In this document: piece by piece, positions 61,275-64,000 of the stretch
Numbering within the stretch: the stretch's first letter is position 1
Layout: every line of letters begins with the position of its first letter
NCBI GenBank assembly: GCA_963748405.1
Contig: CAVVIT010000011.1
Coordinates: 620,001-684,000, forward strand
DNA length: 64,000 nt
Source: Fen-1273 sp963748405
Lineage (GTDB): Bacteria > Bacteroidota > Ignavibacteria > UBA10030 > UBA6906
Direction: 5' to 3'
Translations under genes and position numbers: made by a program
Notes under the pieces: generated by a model
What the model was told of the DNA's origin: nothing
The model's input: the letters and a program-made list of their open reading frames with translations, nothing else
Database searches by the model: none

Positions 61275-62033
61275 ATGAAGCTGAACAGGAAGATTGCCGT
61301 TGTCACCGGGGGCGGCCGGGGAATCGGCAGAGCCATCGCCGAAGCGTTTGCCCGGGAAGGTGCCAGTATCGTGGTCACCGCCGCAACGCAGAGAAATGAG
61401 ATTGACTCGGTCGCCCTGGCCACAGGCGGCAGGGCCATTCTCGCGGATGTCTCGAACAGGGAGGAAGTTCACGACCTTGTGGAAAGCGTGATTGCCGCTT
61501 ACGGCCGGATCGATATCCTCGTCAATAATGCAGCGCGGGGGATGAAGGTTGTGAACGAGAAGTTCATGACTGATCCGCTCCCATTCTGGGAGTCGGATCC
61601 AGAGAAGTGGCGCATGGTGATCGACACGAACGTCACCGGCGTGTACCTGATGACACGCGCTGTGATCCCTCATATGCTCAGGAACGGTTCCGGGAGGGTT
61701 ATCAACATCTCGATAAACCAGCAAACGATGATCCGCAGGGGATTCACCCCCTACGGGCCGTCCAAGGCTGCGCTGGAATCGATGAGCATCATCTGGGCGC
61801 AGGAACTCGAGAACACCGGCATAACCCTCAATATGCTGCTCCCGGGAGGAGCGACGAACACGGGTATGATCCCGGAATCATACCCCCGGGATCAGTTGAA
61901 GGAACTCGTCAATCCCTCGATTATGGGGCCTCCCGCCGTCTATCTTGCGTCAGACGAAGCCAGGGGCATCAACGGAGAACGGATCATTGCCGTTGACTGG
62001 GCCCGGACACACAACCCTTCTCCGCGGACCTGA
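61275..62033 (+). CDS. Short-chain dehydrogenase/reductase
   Basis: A 252-aa SDR. TGGGRGIG is at 11-18, NNA at 84-86, catalytic Ser in INISINQ near 143-149, Tyr160 and Lys164 in YGPSK. The middle loop (FMTDPLPFWESDPEKW) is longer than in FabG. GGAGGAGG gives a strong ribosome-binding site for ATG 61275. It is followed by a promoter and the DapA-like gene, and may belong to the same pathway as these. Confidence 0.88.
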   Translation: MKLNRKIAVVTGGGRGIGRAIAEAFAREGASIVVTAATQRNEIDSVALATGGRAILADVSNREEVHDLVESVIAAYGRIDILVNNAARGMKVVNEKFMTDPLPFWESDPEKWRMVIDTNVTGVYLMTRAVIPHMLRNGSGRVINISINQQTMIRRGFTPYGPSKAALESMSIIWAQELENTGITLNMLLPGGATNTGMIPESYPRDQLKELVNPSIMGPPAVYLASDEARGINGERIIAVDWARTHNPSPRT

Positions 62034-62082
62034 CCGGCACCTGCCGGGTGAATTCGCCCGATCTGAATTGTGCCGGATGCGG

Positions 62083-62111
62083 TTGATACTTACGGCGGCG
62101 AAGGATACATT
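62083..62111 (+). promoter_or_regulatory. Predicted promoter for the DapA-like operon
   Basis: TTGATA (62083-62088), 17-base spacer, TACATT (62106-62111). The transcript would start near 62118. Confidence 0.7.
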
Positions 62112-62131
62112 GATCACACGTTATTTCTCAG

Positions 62132-62162
62132 AGCCTCCTGTCCTTGTGGATGGGAGGCTTTT
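62132..62162 (+). terminator. Terminator-like hairpin in the leader of the DapA-like gene
   Basis: AGCCTCC (62132-62138) and GGAGGCT (62153-62159) form a 7-bp stem with a 14-base loop, followed by TTTT. It begins about 14 bases after the predicted transcription start and ends about 30 bases before the start codon. Confidence 0.55.
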
Positions 62163-62192
62163 GGCTGCTCCGGCCCCGGAAAAGAGAGGCGT

Positions 62193-63251
62193 ATGAAGAA
62201 GCTTGACGAATCGAGACTCGCGAGACTCAGGAAGGGGGGAGTGTGGATACCGAGCCCGCTGGCGCTCGACAGGAACAGGAAACCGGCCGAGAAGTGGCAG
62301 CGGCTCCTCACGCTCTACTACATCAGAGCGGGCGCACGGGCGATTGTCCCGGGCGCTCATACCGGGGAGTTCTCCGGAGGGGACATCGGCATATACGCGT
62401 ACTGGCTTGAGCTCATCAGGGAAATGGTCGCGCAGTACGGAGCGCAGGAGATGCTCCTGATGGCCGCGATAAGCGGAAAAAGCTACATGAAGCAGGCGGA
62501 GCTCGCGGCGAGGAACGGGTTCGACATCGTGATGCTCGCGCCTACCGCGTTCACGAAGAAAACCGACAGCGAGGTGGTCCGGATATTCAGGGACGTGGCC
62601 GGCGTGATCCCGGTGTTCGCCTTCGAGCTCCAGAAGCTCGTTCCCGGAAGCAGGGAGTTCAATTACCGCCTGTGGGAGAACATCTTCACGATTGCCTACG
62701 GGGCGAAATCGGCCTCCTTCAACACGTACCGCTCGCAGGTCATGCTCGAGGCGGCGGCGAACTGCGGCAGGAGGGACGAGCTCGTGCTGGTGACGGGGAA
62801 TGACGACAGGATCGTTGCCGATCTGGGCGGCGTGTTTCCGTTCAGGGTTGGACCGGACGTGGTGAAGATCGGGTATGCGGGGGGGCTGCTCGGGCATTTC
62901 GCGACGGATACAAACTCGGCGGTACGATGGTCGGCGGCGGTGCTCGGCGCGAAAGCCGGAAGAGAGTGGCCGCTGGCTGTGCCCGAACGGGATCTTGCGC
63001 ACATCGTCAGCATGTGCAACGGCGCCCTGTTTGATGCCCGAACCGATTTTGCCAATTCCGTCTGGGGAGTGAAATACCGGTTGACGTCCATGGGGCTGCT
63101 CCCGGGGCCGTTCTGTTTCCATGAGAACGGAAGAAAAGGACTGACGGAAGAGATCGACAGGGCCTACAGCTGCGATCCCGTGATCAGCGACGGGGAATTC
63201 CTGTCGGCGAATCTCAACAACCTGAAACGAGAGGTGGGAATCCGGACGTGA
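62193..63251 (+). CDS. Dihydrodipicolinate synthase (DapA)-family TIM-barrel aldolase/hydratase
   Basis: A 352-aa protein of the DapA superfamily: GGVWIPSPLALDRN at the start, RAGARAIVPGAHTGEFSG near 47-64 (the GTTGE-like position), and a Lys in AYGAKSAS near 170 that could form the Schiff base. The Tyr of the YNxP motif appears replaced by Phe (VFAFELQ). It is longer than DapA (about 290) with a C-terminal extension. Such divergent members usually act as aldolases on sugar acids or similar compounds, so lysine biosynthesis is unlikely. GAGAGG lies upstream of ATG 62193; the next gene overlaps by 4 bases. Confidence 0.82.
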   Translation: MKKLDESRLARLRKGGVWIPSPLALDRNRKPAEKWQRLLTLYYIRAGARAIVPGAHTGEFSGGDIGIYAYWLELIREMVAQYGAQEMLLMAAISGKSYMKQAELAARNGFDIVMLAPTAFTKKTDSEVVRIFRDVAGVIPVFAFELQKLVPGSREFNYRLWENIFTIAYGAKSASFNTYRSQVMLEAAANCGRRDELVLVTGNDDRIVADLGGVFPFRVGPDVVKIGYAGGLLGHFATDTNSAVRWSAAVLGAKAGREWPLAVPERDLAHIVSMCNGALFDARTDFANSVWGVKYRLTSMGLLPGPFCFHENGRKGLTEEIDRAYSCDPVISDGEFLSANLNNLKREVGIRT

Positions 63252-64000
63252 ACATCACAGACATCAGAACGAGCGCACAGCTGAGGGAGTTCATGAGCAC
63301 TCCCTCTGAAGGGGTGGTGAACTGCCTGAAGAACCTACGCGGGGACATCCTGGTTCTTGGCGGCAGCGGTAAAATGGGCCCCGAACTGACGGAGATGATC
63401 GTGCGGGCCGATGCCATTGCGGGGATCAAGCGGACGATTTCCGTTGCTTCGACGTTCAGCAACCCGAAGGAGAAGACCGCCGGGCTGTTCGGGAACATGG
63501 GGGTGCGCGTCCTCAGGGGCGAATTGACCGATACCGGGTTCCTGCACGGGCTCCCTGACGCGGAGAACCTGATCTACATGCCGGGGTTTAAATTCGGCTC
63601 ATCGGACAACTGGGAAAAGGCGGTCCAGGTCAACTGTATACTGCCGTATCTCGTCGGCGAAAAGTACCGTGAGTCGCGGATCGTGGTGTTCTCCTCCACG
63701 AATCCGTACGCCTTTACGACGCTTGCATCGGGCGGTTCAAAGGAAGGCGACCCGCTCGACCCCAAAGGGATTTACGGATGGAGCATCGTGGCCAGGGAGA
63801 GCTCGTTCGCGATCACGGCGAGGAAGCACTCCGCGCAGAGGTCGTGTTACTACCGGCTGACGTATGCCCAGCACCTTGCGTACGGGGTGATCGTCGATCT
63901 CGCGAACGCCATACTTCAGGGGAAAGAGATCTCGGTCTCCGTCCCCTTCGTGAATCTGGTTTCCCAGCGCGACGCGAACGAACGGGCGATACGCGCGTTC
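63248..64000 (+). CDS. NAD-dependent epimerase/dehydratase-like protein, partial (3' end outside window)
   Basis: At least 251 residues are present and the frame is open to the end. The start GTG overlaps the preceding stop (GTGA). A Rossmann motif ILVLGGSGKMGPEL is near residues 37-50, and a middle region with VFSSTNPYAF matches the Ser of extended SDRs. The Tyr of the YxxxK motif is in GIYGWSIVAR, but the Lys position holds Ile or Arg, so classical SDR catalysis is doubtful. A late DLANAILQGKEI segment is as in nucleotide-sugar epimerases. It is coupled to the DapA-like gene and likely acts on the same sugar-acid pathway. Confidence 0.75.
   Translation, partial: MNITDIRTSAQLREFMSTPSEGVVNCLKNLRGDILVLGGSGKMGPELTEMIVRADAIAGIKRTISVASTFSNPKEKTAGLFGNMGVRVLRGELTDTGFLHGLPDAENLIYMPGFKFGSSDNWEKAVQVNCILPYLVGEKYRESRIVVFSSTNPYAFTTLASGGSKEGDPLDPKGIYGWSIVARESSFAITARKHSAQRSCYYRLTYAQHLAYGVIVDLANAILQGKEISVSVPFVNLVSQRDANERAIRAF

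Overview
The window is a high-GC, gene-dense bacterial chromosome segment with no rRNA, tRNA, CRISPR array or insertion sequence that I can see. A T9SS-type C-terminal sorting domain (FPNPFNPST), a SusC-like TonB receptor with an N-terminal carboxypeptidase-regulatory domain, a Reg_prop/Y_Y_Y histidine kinase and WG-repeat and PEGA proteins point to the FCB superphylum. I infer an Ignavibacteriota/Kryptoniota-like or related deep lineage rather than classical Bacteroidota, because the promoters I can read are TTGACN-17-TAnnnT and not the Bacteroidetes -33/-7 type. A cbb3 oxidase implies respiration of oxygen, probably at low concentration.

Layout. 1-7364: cbb3 oxidase locus (end of a TauE/SafE-like protein, diheme cytochrome c, ccoN, ccoO, a 63-aa heme-less CcoP-like anchor, ccoG, a 43-aa membrane peptide, ccoI), followed by a DPP-IV-type peptidase. 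9697-16421: individual genes (Gly-rich lipoprotein, YXWGXW-type protein, membrane spermidine-synthase-like protein, DUF1569, MOSC, ROK regulator, DUF695). 16537-25169: carbohydrate uptake operon (two Gfo/Idh/MocA oxidoreductases, an FG-GAP propeller without a signal peptide, a nitrilase-family hydrolase, solute-binding lipoprotein, two permeases, no ATPase). 25321-31591: a stand-alone receiver, a lactonase-fold protein lacking its metal ligands, two SDRs, a LarA-like protein lacking the pincer lysine, and a fused E1 alpha/beta ketoacid dehydrogenase.

31626-43715: a frameshifted phosphodiester glycosidase divergent from a PEGA protein, WG-repeat protein, a Ser/Thr kinase with TPRs, then a Reg_prop histidine kinase with a receiver and a receiver-PP2C phosphatase. 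43915-52254: rhomboid protease, GH29 fucosidase, ThyA-like protein, a hypothetical, DUF4900 protein, BNR sialidase, SdpI-like protein and an SDR. 52348-57995 (minus): Tat/T9SS DUF362 protein, URO-D-like protein, TonB receptor and lipoprotein in one overlapping operon. 58070-61051 (minus): Ser/Thr kinase plus ECF sigma factor. 61275-64000: SDR, DapA-like aldolase and a nucleotide-sugar-epimerase-like protein that runs off the end.

Cross-cutting signals. Thirteen promoters share an exact 17-bp spacer; three divergent pairs stand back to back; four promoters are followed by a stable hairpin within the leader, two of them with U-rich tails. Two genes (LarA-like and phosphodiester glycosidase) are broken by what looks like one missing base in a C/G homopolymer. 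The best candidate for an undescribed system is the 16537-31591 catabolic region, in which two enzyme-like proteins have lost textbook catalytic residues beside a complete uptake module.
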